The translations under genes were made by a program, and so were the position numbers. Source: CAMDHY01 sp046156265 (GTDB lineage Bacteria > Pseudomonadota > Alphaproteobacteria > Rhizobiales > Segnochrobactraceae). Taken from it: DNA of 64,000 bases. Shown in pieces: positions 33,678-42,373 of this stretch (position 1 is its first letter; each line of letters opens with the position of its first letter). The stretch spans positions 62,001 to 126,000 of the forward strand of contig NZ_JAWDIR010000044.1 of assembly GCF_046156265.1 (NCBI RefSeq), read 5' to 3'. The notes beneath the pieces are model-generated. The model made no database searches. It was not told where the DNA came from and saw only the letters and a list, made by a program, of their open reading frames with translations.

Positions 33678-34388
33678 TCAGGGCGTGAAGTAGGCCGGCT
33701 TCTGCGTCGCGATCTTCGGCAGCGAGGTCAGGATCTCCGACAGGTGGCGCCGCATCGCCGTCTCGGCGGCGTCCGCCGAACCCTGGCGAATGGCGTCGAC
33801 GATGGCCGTGTGCTGCTCCAGGATGACGTCCAGCGGCGTCGCCTGCGGCAGCGACAGGTAGCGGACGCGGTCCATCTGCGCCTTCAGCCCCTCGAGCACC
33901 CGCCACGCGTCGTCGCAGCCCGCGCTGCGGGCGATCTGCTGGTGGAACTGCTCGTCGAGATGCAGAAAGCCTGCGTTGTCTGACGTCGCGGCCGCAGCGC
34001 GCTGCTGCTCGACCAGGGCATCAAGGGCCTGAAGGTCGGCGCCGACTGCTTCCGCGGCCGCCTTGCGGGCGATCGCCACTTCGATCGCCTCGCGGATGAA
34101 GCGCGCATTCTCCACCTCGCGCAGCGAGATCAGCCGCACGAAGGTGCCGCGCTGCGGGCGGATCTCCACGAGCCCCGCCTCCGACAGCTTGATGAACGCC
34201 TCGCGCACAGGCTGGCGGGAGACGCCGAGCTGGCGGGCGATGTCGGCCTCCGACAGCGGGTTACCCGGCTCGAGCTGCAACTGCACGATCGCCCGCCGCA
34301 CCGTGTCGTAGACGCGGCCGGCGATGCTGGACTGGCGCTGCCGAAGACTCGCGTCAGGCAACACGGGGAGGGCGGTCACTTCGCTCAT
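33678..34388 (-). CDS. GntR-family regulator (FCD domain) of the TRAP/uxuA operon
   Basis: 236 residues from the ATG at 34388; an ATG at 34400 in frame would add four residues, and neither has a clear ribosome site. The winged helix (about 16–85) carries EADIARQLGVSRQPVREAFIKLSEAGLVEI. The FCD domain has FLHLDEQFHQQIARSAGCDD and a terminal MRRHLSEIL helix, typical of regulators that bind uronates or other sugar acids. It faces away from dctP with only 75 bp between them, and the direct repeat in that gap is its probable operator. Confidence 0.9.
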   Translation of the reverse strand: MSEVTALPVLPDASLRQRQSSIAGRVYDTVRRAIVQLQLEPGNPLSEADIARQLGVSRQPVREAFIKLSEAGLVEIRPQRGTFVRLISLREVENARFIREAIEVAIARKAAAEAVGADLQALDALVEQQRAAAATSDNAGFLHLDEQFHQQIARSAGCDDAWRVLEGLKAQMDRVRYLSLPQATPLDVILEQHTAIVDAIRQGSADAAETAMRRHLSEILTSLPKIATQKPAYFTP

Positions 34389-34389
34389 G

Positions 34390-34418
34390 TTGACGATCAT
34401 ATACTACCATACTAGTCT
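34390..34418 (+). promoter_or_regulatory. Promoter of the TRAP operon with direct-repeat operator
   Basis: TTGACG (34390–34395), a 17-bp spacer and TAGTCT (34413–34418) fit a sigma-70 type promoter reading toward dctP. The spacer and the -10 box contain the AT-rich direct repeat ATACTA-CC-ATACTA (34401–34414), which stands out in this GC-rich DNA. A GntR repressor sitting there would block RNA polymerase and, because the site overlaps its own start region, also control itself. Binding is inferred. Confidence 0.6.
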
Positions 34419-34463
34419 GCGGAAGCAGGTCGGAAACAAGCGGCCGCTCTCTGGGAGGAGACG

Positions 34464-35444
34464 ATGACGATCACCCGTTTCGCACCGCTGCTTTTCGCCG
34501 GCCTGTTCGCCGTCGTCGCCGGGCCGACCCTCGCCGCCGATCAGACGCTCAGCATCAACACGGCGCTGACCACCTCCGACCCACTCTACAAGGGCCTCGA
34601 GAGCTTCCGCGACGCGGTCGCGCAGCGCTCGAACGGCACCATCGAGGTGAAGCTCTTCCCGAACTCGCAGCTCGGTCCCGACGAGGACGTGCTGGAGCAG
34701 GCCCGGGCCGGCGCGCCGGTCGCGGTCGTCGTCGACGGTGGGCGCCTCGCCGTCTTCCAGAAGGAGTTCGGCGTCCTCGGCGCGCCCTACCTCGCCTCCG
34801 GCTATGACGGCATCCGCAAGGTCGTCACCTCGCCGCTGTTCGAGGAGTGGGTCGGCAAGCTGCGCGACGCCTCCGGCCACCAGGTACTGTCGTTCAACTG
34901 GTGGCAGGGCGAGCGCGAGCTCTGGACGAACAAGCCGGTCGCCACCCCGGCCGATCTCGCCGGCGTGCGCATGCGCACCCCCGGCGCGCCGGTGTGGATG
35001 GAGACGATCAAGGCGATGGGCGCCACGCCGACGCCGATGCCGTTCGCCGAGGTCTACTCGGCGCTGCAGCAGAACGTCATCGACGCGGTCGAGGCGCAGC
35101 TTCCCGCCGGCCAGGGCGCCAAGCTGCCCGAGGTGACGAAGAACCTGACGAAGACCGGCCACATCAACCTCATCACCGGCCTCGTCACCAGCGCCGCCTG
35201 GTTCGACAGCCTCACCCCCGAGCAGCAGACGATCCTGCGCGAGGAGGCGCTGAAGGCCGGCGACGTCGCCTCCTACGGCACGCGCGACTCGCTCGCCGCC
35301 ATCGAGGCCGACCTGAAGGCCCAGGGCATGACGGTGGCGGAGATCGACGTCACGCCGTTCAGGGAAGCGACCGCCGGCGTCTACGACACCCTCGGCTACG
35401 GTGACCTGCGCGACCAGCTGCAGGCGATCGCCGCCGGCCAGTAG
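34464..35444 (+). CDS. dctP: TRAP transporter substrate-binding protein
   Basis: 326 residues. A signal peptide covers about 1–24 (ends TLAADQ). The mature protein has the DctP fold: FRDAVAQRSNGTIEVKLFPNSQLG, then ELWTNKPVATPADLAGVRMRTP, whose arginine binds the ligand carboxylate, and PTPMPFAEVYSALQQNVIDAVE. It captures an organic acid in the periplasm. The downstream mannonate dehydratase suggests a uronate or hexonate such as glucuronate or mannonate as ligand. It begins 75 bp from the divergent GntR gene behind a GGGAGGAG ribosome site. Confidence 0.94.
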   Translation: MTITRFAPLLFAGLFAVVAGPTLAADQTLSINTALTTSDPLYKGLESFRDAVAQRSNGTIEVKLFPNSQLGPDEDVLEQARAGAPVAVVVDGGRLAVFQKEFGVLGAPYLASGYDGIRKVVTSPLFEEWVGKLRDASGHQVLSFNWWQGERELWTNKPVATPADLAGVRMRTPGAPVWMETIKAMGATPTPMPFAEVYSALQQNVIDAVEAQLPAGQGAKLPEVTKNLTKTGHINLITGLVTSAAWFDSLTPEQQTILREEALKAGDVASYGTRDSLAAIEADLKAQGMTVAEIDVTPFREATAGVYDTLGYGDLRDQLQAIAAGQ

Positions 35445-35519
35445 GCCCGACCCTCGCGTCCCCCCTTGCGGTCCGGCACGCGCCGGGCCGCCCCGCCGCC
35501 CGAACCGAGGAAAACGCCC

Positions 35520-36035
35520 ATGACCCGGCGCCTCGCGCAGCTCGAGCTCGCCATCGGGGCGGCCCTGCTCGCCATCATCGTCGCTTTGGTGTTCTCGGCG
35601 GCGATCATGCGCTTCTTCGGCACGCCGCTGATCTGGTCTGTCGACCTCGCGCAGCTCCTGTTCATCTGGCTGTGCTTCCTCGGCGCCACCAAGGCGATGC
35701 GCGAGAAGGCGCACATCGGCATCGACCTCGTCGTCCGCCTGCTCGGCCACCGCACGCGGCTTGCGGTCGAGATCGTCGTGACGGCGATCGTGCTGGTCTT
35801 CCTCGGGCTGCTCGCGGTGGAGGGATACAAGCTGACGATGCTCAACCGGCAGCGGCTGTTCGGCGACAGCGGCCTCTCCTACGCCTTCGTCACCTCGGCT
35901 GTGCCGATCGGCAGCCTCATGCTCGCCGGGGCACTCGTCTTCAATCTCGTCGGCGCCTGGCGCCGGCGCCGCGACGGCCACACGCTCGTCTATTCGCGCT
36001 CCGATCCGCTCGCCCCCGCGGAAACGGAGCTCTGA
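35520..36035 (+). CDS. dctQ: TRAP transporter small permease
   Basis: 171 residues with four helices, the standard DctQ layout. The loop LIWSVDLAQLLFIWLCFLGA and the KAHIGIDLVV motif after helix 2 are typical. It joins the large subunit in the inner membrane and is required for transport. The ATG at 35520 follows a GAGGAAAA site; the open frame upstream to 35466 was rejected. One base separates its stop from dctM, so the two are tightly coupled. Confidence 0.94.
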   Translation: MTRRLAQLELAIGAALLAIIVALVFSAAIMRFFGTPLIWSVDLAQLLFIWLCFLGATKAMREKAHIGIDLVVRLLGHRTRLAVEIVVTAIVLVFLGLLAVEGYKLTMLNRQRLFGDSGLSYAFVTSAVPIGSLMLAGALVFNLVGAWRRRRDGHTLVYSRSDPLAPAETEL

Positions 36036-36036
36036 G

Positions 36037-37317
36037 ATGGCGCTGATCGCCGTCGTCTTCTTCGCTCTGATGTTCATCGGCGCACCCGTCGCCTTCGCCA
36101 TCGGCATCTCCGGCTTCGTCTTCTTCATGACGGACACGACGATGCCGATGTCGATCGCGGTGCAGAAGATCGCGACGATGAGCCAGAGCTTCCCGCTGCT
36201 CGCCGTGCCGTTCTTCGTCCTCGCCGGCCACCTGATGAACGAGAGCGGCATCACCGACCGGCTGTTCCGCTTCTCCCACGTCGCTGTCGGCTGGATGGCC
36301 GGCGGGCTCGCCCAGGTGGCGATCGTGCTGTCGACGGTGATGGGCGGCGTCTCCGGCTCGGCCGTCGCCGACGCCGCGATGGAAGCACGCATCCTCGGCC
36401 CGACGATGATCGCCAAGGGCTACGGCAAGGGCTTTTCGGCCGCCGCCATCGCCGTCGGCTCGCTGATCACCGCGACGATCCCGCCCTCGATCGGGCTCAT
36501 CCTCTACGGCTATGTCGGCAACGTCTCGATCGGGCGGCTGTTCGTCGCCGGCATCATCCCGGGCCTTCTGATGATGGTGGCGCTGATGGCGACCACCTAC
36601 GTCATCGCCCGCCGCCGCGGCTACGTCGTCACGGACGCCGAGCGACCCACCTGGCGGGCGCTCGCCGCCGCCACCTGGGGCGCGAAATGGGCGCTGCTGT
36701 TCCCGGTCGCCCTCGTGCTGACGATCCGGGGCGGCGTCTTCACGCCCTCGGAAGTGGGGGCATTCGCGGTCGTCTATGCGCTCGCCGTCGGCGTCCTCGC
36801 CCACCGGGAGCTCACCTTCGAGAAGACGCTGCGGGCGTTCGGCCACGCCATCTCCGACATCGGCCTGATCATGATCATCATCCTGATGTCGGGCATGGTC
36901 GGCTTCGCGATCATCTACCTGCAAGTGCCGCAGGGCATCTCGACGTGGATGCTCGACGGCCTGCAGGATCCGCGGCTGATCGTGATGGTCGTGCTCCTGT
37001 TCCTGCTCGTCGCCGGTTGCTTCATCGAGAGCACGGTGCTGGTGCTGCTGCTGACGCCGATCTTCGTGCCGATCGTGACGCAGGTCGGGATCGACCCCGT
37101 GCACTTCGGCATCCTGATGATGTCGATCGTCACCCTCGGCGGCATGACCCCGCCGGTGGGGGTGGCGATGTTCGCGGTGTGCTCGCTGATGAATGTGCGC
37201 GTGGAGGAGTACACCCTCGAGGCGCTGCCCTTCCTGGCGACGATCATTGCGTTGATCGTCGCGCTGCTGTTCCTTCCCGGCCTCGTGCTGTGGCTGCCGA
37301 ACCTTGCCTTCGGGTGA
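36037..37317 (+). CDS. dctM: TRAP transporter large permease
   Basis: 426 residues with about 12 helices, the usual size. It is the channel-forming subunit that couples sodium or proton entry to uptake of the bound acid. Typical motifs are VPFFVLAGHLMNESGI near residue 60, VMGGVSGSAVADA, IPPSIGLILYGYVGNVSIGRLF, and MTPPVGVAMF near the C-terminus. Downstream, a hairpin with a T-run overlaps the stop codon and may lower transcription into uxuA. Confidence 0.95.
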   Translation: MALIAVVFFALMFIGAPVAFAIGISGFVFFMTDTTMPMSIAVQKIATMSQSFPLLAVPFFVLAGHLMNESGITDRLFRFSHVAVGWMAGGLAQVAIVLSTVMGGVSGSAVADAAMEARILGPTMIAKGYGKGFSAAAIAVGSLITATIPPSIGLILYGYVGNVSIGRLFVAGIIPGLLMMVALMATTYVIARRRGYVVTDAERPTWRALAAATWGAKWALLFPVALVLTIRGGVFTPSEVGAFAVVYALAVGVLAHRELTFEKTLRAFGHAISDIGLIMIIILMSGMVGFAIIYLQVPQGISTWMLDGLQDPRLIVMVVLLFLLVAGCFIESTVLVLLLTPIFVPIVTQVGIDPVHFGILMMSIVTLGGMTPPVGVAMFAVCSLMNVRVEEYTLEALPFLATIIALIVALLFLPGLVLWLPNLAFG

Positions 37318-37339
37318 GGCGGCGGCGCCCCGCCTTTTT
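37317..37339 (+). terminator. Intrinsic terminator between dctM and uxuA
   Basis: The six-base stem AGGCGG / CCGCCT (37317–37322 and 37330–37335) with a seven-base loop is followed by TTTTT (37335–37339). It overlaps the dctM stop codon. It may stop part of the transcripts, so that uxuA is expressed less than the transporter, or the stem may shield the transporter mRNA. Confidence 0.55.
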
Positions 37340-37356
37340 CAATTTCGGAGCTCTCG

Positions 37357-38562
37357 ATGAGACACGTCTGGCGCTGGTTCGGCCCGGTCGACAAGGTGAC
37401 GATCGCCGATGCCCGGCAGGCGGGCGCGCAGGGCATCGTCACCGCGCTCCACCACGTGCCGAACGGTGTCGTCTGGACGCCGGAGGAAATTGCCAAGCGC
37501 CAGCGCGAGGTCGCGACCCTGCCGGACGGCGGGCCGAGCGGCCTCGCCTGGGAGGTGGTGGAGAGCCTGCCGGTCTCCGAGGCCATCAAGACGCAGACCG
37601 GCGCCTTCCGCGATCACTTCGCCGCCTACCGCACCTCGCTCGAGCACCTCGCGAGCGCCGGCATCGAGGTCGTCTGCTACAACTTCATGCCCGTGCTCGA
37701 CTGGACGCGCACGGACCTCGCCTGGCGGGTGGCGCACGGCGGCACGACGATGCGCTTCGATCTCGTCGCCTTCGCCGCCTTCGACATCCACATCCTGCAG
37801 CGGCGCGGCGCGGCGGAGACCTTCGACACCGCCCTCGTCGACGCGGCAGCCGAGCGGTTCGCCGCCATGACGGAAGCCGAGCGCGACACGCTCGCCCGCA
37901 GCGTCAGCGCCGGCCTGCCGGGCGCGGAGGAACACTGGTCGCTCGACGGCCTGCGGGCGCAACTCGCCCACTATGCCGGCGTCGATGCCGGCCGGCTGCG
38001 GCAGAACCTCATCGATTTCCTCTCCGAGGTGGTGCCGACCGCCGAGCGCCTCGGTATCCGGCTCTGCTGCCACCCGGACGACCCGCCGTTCCCGCTGCTC
38101 GGCCTGCCGCGCGTGATGTCGACGGAGGCGGACTACGTCACCGTGCTCGCCGCCGTCGACGGCCCCGCGAACGGCGTGACGCTGTGCACGGGCTCGCTCG
38201 GCGCCCGCCCCGACGTCGACCTGGCGGGCATGATCGAGCGTCTCGGTGACCGCATCCATTTCCTGCACCTGCGCAACGTCACGCGCGAGACCCCCGGCAC
38301 TCCGTGTTCCTTCCATGAGGCCGAGCACCTCGACGGCGATACCGACATGGTGGCGGTGATCGCCGCCGTGGTGCGAGAGGAGGCGCGGCGCAAGGCGGAG
38401 GGCAGGGGGGACGCGCAGATCCCGATGCGGCCCGACCACGGCCAGGACATCCTCGACGACCTCGCGCGGGGTGCGCAGCCGGGCTATCCGGCGATCGGCC
38501 GCCTGAAGGGGCTCGCCGAACTGCGCGGCGTCGAGCGCGCGCTTCGCCCCGTCGCGCGCTGA
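37357..38562 (+). CDS. uxuA: Mannonate dehydratase
   Basis: 401 residues, the family's normal length. It removes water from D-mannonate to give 2-keto-3-deoxygluconate, a step of glucuronate breakdown, using a divalent metal in a TIM barrel. Motifs seen: VWRWFGPVD and GIVTALHHVPNG at the N-terminus, VCYNFMPVLDWTRTDL near 107–121, LCCHPDDPP near 230, the HLRNV segment near 305, and RPDHGQ near the C-terminus. It is the last gene of the GntR-regulated TRAP locus. UxuB and the kinase/aldolase are not nearby. Confidence 0.95.
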   Translation: MRHVWRWFGPVDKVTIADARQAGAQGIVTALHHVPNGVVWTPEEIAKRQREVATLPDGGPSGLAWEVVESLPVSEAIKTQTGAFRDHFAAYRTSLEHLASAGIEVVCYNFMPVLDWTRTDLAWRVAHGGTTMRFDLVAFAAFDIHILQRRGAAETFDTALVDAAAERFAAMTEAERDTLARSVSAGLPGAEEHWSLDGLRAQLAHYAGVDAGRLRQNLIDFLSEVVPTAERLGIRLCCHPDDPPFPLLGLPRVMSTEADYVTVLAAVDGPANGVTLCTGSLGARPDVDLAGMIERLGDRIHFLHLRNVTRETPGTPCSFHEAEHLDGDTDMVAVIAAVVREEARRKAEGRGDAQIPMRPDHGQDILDDLARGAQPGYPAIGRLKGLAELRGVERALRPVAR

Positions 38563-38604
38563 CGGCTGAGGAAGGCCCGGAGACAGGCGGGCCCAGAGAC
38601 GGAT

Positions 38605-38629
38605 GGAACGCTTCGGCGGGTGCGGGGTT
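38605..38629 (+). promoter_or_regulatory. EcfG-type general-stress promoter for the PLD–VTT gene
   Basis: GGAAC (38605–38609), a 16-base spacer and GGTT (38626–38629) match the EcfG consensus GGAAC-N16/17-cGTT except for the first base of the -10 box. The PLD–VTT start lies 27 bp downstream. Four further sites of this type precede genes in the next 8 kb, which makes chance unlikely. Confidence 0.6.
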
Positions 38630-38655
38630 CTGCACGAACTAGGTGCCGAACCGGG

Positions 38656-40803
38656 GTGACCATCTTGAGTCTCGTGAGCGAGCGACGTCCGGTGGATGCC
38701 GGCGTGGCAGACGCTGTCTTCGATCCGCCGCGAAATGCCTGGCGCGTCGTCCGCGCCGAGGCGGCGCATGTGCTCGTCGATGCCGCCGACTATTTCGGCG
38801 CGCTGCGGCGCGCCATGCTCGCCGCCCGCCGCCGCATCGTCATCGTCGGCTGGGACGTCGACAGCCGGACCAGGCTCGTCGGCGCGGAGCCGCCCAACGA
38901 CGACCTGCCGGAAGAGCTCGGCCCGTTCCTGACCGCGCTCGTCGAGCGCACACCCGACCTCCGCATCAAGATTCTCGTCTGGAAGAGCCCGCTGTTCTAC
39001 ACGCTCGACCGGCAGGCGGAGGTCGAGGTCGTCCTGCAATGGGGCACTCCGGCCGCGATCGAATTCGCCTTCGACGACGAACTGCCATCGGGAAGCGCCC
39101 AGCACCAGAAGATCGTCGTCGTCGATGACGCCATCGCCTTCTCCGGCGGCCTCGACCTGACGATCCGCCGCTGGGACACCCGCGATCACGACCTCGACGA
39201 CGCCCGCCGCGTCGACCCGGCCGGCAAGCCCTATCCGCCCTTCCACGATGTCCAGATGGCGGTGACGGGAGAGGCGGCGGAGGCCGTCGCAGAGCTCGTC
39301 GCCGAGCGCTGGCGGGCGGCGACGCACGAGACGCTGCAGCCTCTCGGCCGACCGGCCCTGACGGCGCCGAAGATGGGCATCGCCGAACCGCACTTCCGTG
39401 ACGTCTCCGTCGCCATCGCCCGCACGATGCCGTCCGACAGCGAGGAAGCCGGTGTTCGGGAGGTCGAGGCGCTCTTCGCCGACATGATCGATGTGGCGGA
39501 GCGGGCCGTCTACATCGAGAACCAGTTCCTCACCTGCCTGCCGGTCGCCGAGCGGCTGGTGCGCCGCATGCTCGAGCGTCCGGCGCTCGAGGTCCTGGTG
39601 GTGGCGCCGCTGAAGCACCACACCTGGATCGAGCACACGACGATGCAGAACGGCCGCGTCCGCTTCATCGACGTGTTTCGTCAGGCGGGCTTGAGCGATC
39701 GCATCGCGCTGCTCGCCTGCGAGGTCGGCGACGACGAGCGCCGCGAGGCGAAGATGATCCACGCCAAGGTGATGATCGTCGATGACCGATACCTGCGCGT
39801 CGGCTCGGCCAATCTCGCCAACCGCTCGATGGGCGCCGACAGCGAGTGCGACCTCGTCGTCGCGGCGGAGCGGCCGGCGGACCGCGCTATGGTCCGACGC
39901 ATTCGAGACGAGCTGATCGCCGAGCACTGCGGCTGCACGGTGGATGTCGTCGGCCGCGCCATCGACGAGAAGGGCTCGCTTCTCGCCGCCGTCGCCGGCG
40001 CCGGCAAGGGCTGCCGCCTCGTCGATGTCGACGAGGAGGAGGCCACGGCCGTCGGCATGGAGTGGATCGCCGATCCCGATCGGCCCCTCACGGACATCGA
40101 GCCGATCGCCGGACTGAGTGGCGGCCGGGGCCGGCACCAGTGGCGGTGGCTCGCCGCCGGCGCGCTGGTCATCGCGGTCGTGCTCGCCGGCCTCGCCTGG
40201 CGGTACAGCGGTGCCGTGGGCGTCGCCGATCCGCGCGAACTCGCCAATGTCATGGAGACGTTCCCGGGCGGCGTCGTCGGCGGCGTCCTCGTCGCCGGCC
40301 TGTTCGTGCTCGCCGGCCTTGTCGCTTTCCCCGTGACGCTGCTGATCGGCGCCACCGCCATCGCCTTCGGGGCCTGGCCGGGCCTTCCGTACGCCGCCGG
40401 CGGAGCGCTCGCGAGCGCGCTCACGACCTACGGGATCGGCCGGCTGATCGGGCCGGACGTGCTACGGCGCCGGATGGGGCCACGGATGACGCGACTGCGC
40501 GAGGCGGTCAGCGAGCGTGGCGTCCTTGCCGTCGCCGGAGTCCGCCTGTTGCCGGTGGCGCCGTTCTCGATCGTCAATCTGATCGCCGGGGCCTTCCGCA
40601 TCCCTGTCGTCGACTACACGGTCGGCACCCTGCTCGGTCTTGCGCCGGGCCTCGTGCTCCTCACCGCCCTCGGCGACCGGCTCGTCGCGGCGATCCGGGA
40701 GCCGACCTTGTGGCGCGTGCTCCTGCTCGTCGCCGTGCTCGTCGCCTGGGCCCTGACGTCGTTCGGCCTGCAGGTGCTGATCTCCCGATGGCGTCGACGC
40801 TGA
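38656..40803 (+). CDS. Phospholipase D-like protein fused to a VTT (DedA-like) membrane domain
   Basis: 715 residues. Two PLD half-sites are present: H150-Q-K152-x4-D157 and, near residue 375, H-A-K-x4-D (IHAKVMIVDDRYLRVGSANLANRS). Together they form one phosphodiesterase active site of the cardiolipin-synthase/PLD superfamily. From about residue 500, after a WRYSG segment, come five or so helices with FPVTLLIGATAIAFGAWPGL and GVRLLPVAPFSIVNLIAGAFR, a VTT domain. Fusions of this kind probably act on membrane phospholipids. The GTG at 38656 is my choice. The gene overlaps the EEP gene by 16 bp and has an EcfG promoter upstream. Confidence 0.9.
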   Translation: MTILSLVSERRPVDAGVADAVFDPPRNAWRVVRAEAAHVLVDAADYFGALRRAMLAARRRIVIVGWDVDSRTRLVGAEPPNDDLPEELGPFLTALVERTPDLRIKILVWKSPLFYTLDRQAEVEVVLQWGTPAAIEFAFDDELPSGSAQHQKIVVVDDAIAFSGGLDLTIRRWDTRDHDLDDARRVDPAGKPYPPFHDVQMAVTGEAAEAVAELVAERWRAATHETLQPLGRPALTAPKMGIAEPHFRDVSVAIARTMPSDSEEAGVREVEALFADMIDVAERAVYIENQFLTCLPVAERLVRRMLERPALEVLVVAPLKHHTWIEHTTMQNGRVRFIDVFRQAGLSDRIALLACEVGDDERREAKMIHAKVMIVDDRYLRVGSANLANRSMGADSECDLVVAAERPADRAMVRRIRDELIAEHCGCTVDVVGRAIDEKGSLLAAVAGAGKGCRLVDVDEEEATAVGMEWIADPDRPLTDIEPIAGLSGGRGRHQWRWLAAGALVIAVVLAGLAWRYSGAVGVADPRELANVMETFPGGVVGGVLVAGLFVLAGLVAFPVTLLIGATAIAFGAWPGLPYAAGGALASALTTYGIGRLIGPDVLRRRMGPRMTRLREAVSERGVLAVAGVRLLPVAPFSIVNLIAGAFRIPVVDYTVGTLLGLAPGLVLLTALGDRLVAAIREPTLWRVLLLVAVLVAWALTSFGLQVLISRWRRR

Positions 40804-41510
40804 CCGGACGCCCGCCGGTCGACCAGATCCGCTGCATGACCTGGAACGTGCATCGCGGCATCGGTCCGGACGGACGCTACGATTTCCAGCGGGTCGTCGC
40901 CCTGATCGAGAGGCACGCCCCCGATGTCCTCGCCTTGCAGGAGCTCGACACCCGCGGCATCCAGGACCTCGAGAAGCAGCCGCTCTCGATCCTGTCGCGG
41001 GCGTTCGGGCTGCACGCCGTCGAGGCGCGCACCATCGTCGCCCCGGATGGCCACTACGGCCATGCCCTCCTTTGCCGCTGGCCGATCCTCGCCGACGAGC
41101 GGCTCGACCTGACGGTGCGCTCGCGCGAGCCGCGCTGCGCCATTGGCGGACTGGTCGAGACACCGCTCGGACGGTTGCACGTCCGCGCCATCCACTTCGG
41201 CCTCGACCCCTTCGAGCGGCGCGAGCAGGTGCGGCGCGTCTGCGCGTCGAGCCCCCCCGGCGAGGCCGCGGTCCTGCTCGGCGACTTCAACGACTGGCTC
41301 GGCGTCGGCTTCGTCCGCTCGCAACTGCGCACCACCTACGGGGCTGCCGCCGCCCGGCCGACCTTTCCCGCCGGCCTGCCGCTGCTGTCGCTGGACCGCA
41401 TCTATGCCCGGCCGCCGCTCACGGTGGCGCGGACGTGGACGGATGCCGAGGCGCGCCACGCCTCCGACCACCTGCCGCTGATCGCCGATCTCGCTCTGCA
41501 GGGCGGGTGA
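40788..41510 (+). CDS. Endonuclease/exonuclease/phosphatase family protein
   Basis: 240 residues with the EEP core: MTWNVHRGIG at 17–26, ALQELDTRG with the metal Glu, RAIHFGLDPFERREQ, LLGDFNDWLG with the catalytic Asp-Asn, and the final SDHLPLIADL with Asp-His. It cleaves phosphodiester bonds in nucleic acid or phospholipid head groups. It overlaps the PLD–VTT gene by 16 bp in a different frame; pairs of PLD/VTT and EEP genes are common, so both may act in membrane lipid turnover under stress. No signal peptide. Confidence 0.88.
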   Translation: MASTLTGRPPVDQIRCMTWNVHRGIGPDGRYDFQRVVALIERHAPDVLALQELDTRGIQDLEKQPLSILSRAFGLHAVEARTIVAPDGHYGHALLCRWPILADERLDLTVRSREPRCAIGGLVETPLGRLHVRAIHFGLDPFERREQVRRVCASSPPGEAAVLLGDFNDWLGVGFVRSQLRTTYGAAAARPTFPAGLPLLSLDRIYARPPLTVARTWTDAEARHASDHLPLIADLALQGG

Positions 41511-41544
41511 GACCGCCTCTGTGGCGCCACGCGGGGCCGGCCGC

Positions 41545-41569
41545 GGAACGGCCCCTGCTTCTCCACGTT
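41545..41569 (+). promoter_or_regulatory. EcfG-type general-stress promoter
   Basis: An exact consensus: GGAAC (41545–41549), 16-base spacer, CGTT (41566–41569). The start of the small secreted protein gene lies 36 bp after the -10 box, and an ACAGGAG ribosome site is in between. It is the cleanest of the stress promoters here with the one before the sigma factor gene. Confidence 0.75.
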
Positions 41570-41604
41570 GACACTCCGACCGCAACAAGCACAGGAGTGG
41601 CCCG

Positions 41605-41907
41605 ATGCGCCTCCTCTTAGCCGTAGCCCTTGGCGCCGCCCTCGCTTCGCCGAGCCTCGCGCAACAGACCAACCCCCTCGACACCCGCATGTGCCCCGAC
41701 GGCAGCGCGACACTGCCCGACGGCTCGCCGTGCCCGCCGATCGCCACCCAGCAGGGGGGCTCAACACCGGGCGAGGTGCCGGGTGCCGGCGGCAACGCCT
41801 CCCGCAACAACAACAACACCGGTGGCTCCCCGATCCAGAGCGGTCAGGGTGGCGAGGCCGATGGCATGAGTTCCGGAAGTGGCGCAACATCGCCCGGCGG
41901 AGACTGA
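41605..41907 (+). CDS. Small secreted protein of the stress island
   Basis: 100 residues. Residues 1–20 form a signal peptide (LLLAVALGAALASPSLAQ). The mature part has a Cys pair in MCPDGSATLPDGSPCPP and then a Gly/Asn/Ser-rich tail with NNNN, which looks unstructured. I do not recognise a family. An exact EcfG promoter upstream and a strong hairpin terminator 34 bp after the stop make it a single-gene stress transcript, which is the best evidence that it is real. Likely periplasmic. Confidence 0.75.
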   Translation: MRLLLAVALGAALASPSLAQQTNPLDTRMCPDGSATLPDGSPCPPIATQQGGSTPGEVPGAGGNASRNNNNTGGSPIQSGQGGEADGMSSGSGATSPGGD

Positions 41908-41941
41908 GCGAGCACAGACGGTCGTCGCGGCCGAAACGAAA

Positions 41942-41973
41942 AAGGAGCCGAGGCAACTCGGCTCCTTCTGTTT
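41942..41973 (+). terminator. Intrinsic terminator after the small secreted protein gene
   Basis: An 11-bp perfect stem, AAGGAGCCGAG / CTCGGCTCCTT (41942–41952, 41957–41967), closes a GCAA loop and is followed by CTGTTT. An A-run precedes it (41938–41943), so it could also work for leftward transcripts of the DUF2934 gene that ends at 42020. Confidence 0.85.
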
Positions 41974-42019
41974 GTCGGACACATTCGGGACGCGGGCGCG
42001 CTGTCGCTGCCCCGAACCC

Positions 42020-42373
42020 TCAGCGTCGGGCGGCGCGTCCGGCCTTCTCGCGCGCAGGCGGGGCGGCGGACACCGGCTCGGGCGCGGGGACGCGCTCCGG
42101 AACGTGGGGCGTCTCTTCCCCCTGATCCGCAAGGCCCGGGAACTCTCCCTGGTTGGTGATGGCGATGGCGGGCTCGCTCTCGTCACCCGCTCCACCGATC
42201 GGCAGAAGGGTGGAGCGCAGGCTGTCCTCCGTCGCCACCATTTCCCGCGCCATGGTCCAGTGCGCCTCGGCGAGCCCGTGCGGCTCGCCCTCCGACTGCC
42301 AGAGTTCGTAGGCCTTGGCGCGGATGCGCTCCTCGTCTTCGTTGGGCGAAGCCTGGTCTTCCGGCATGTTCAC
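42020..42373 (-). CDS. DUF2934 domain-containing protein
   Basis: 117 residues. The short DUF2934 motif is seen at about residues 10–35 (EERIRAKAYELWQSEGEPHG, then AEAHW). This domain is common in stress-linked small proteins of rhizobia and related groups; its function is unknown. The C-terminal half is charged and Pro-rich. It overlaps the upstream gene (42370–42708) by 4 bp, so both are translated from one mRNA, probably from the EcfG-like site at 42746–42771. Confidence 0.85.
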   Translation of the reverse strand: MNMPEDQASPNEDEERIRAKAYELWQSEGEPHGLAEAHWTMAREMVATEDSLRSTLLPIGGAGDESEPAIAITNQGEFPGLADQGEETPHVPERVPAPEPVSAAPPAREKAGRAARR

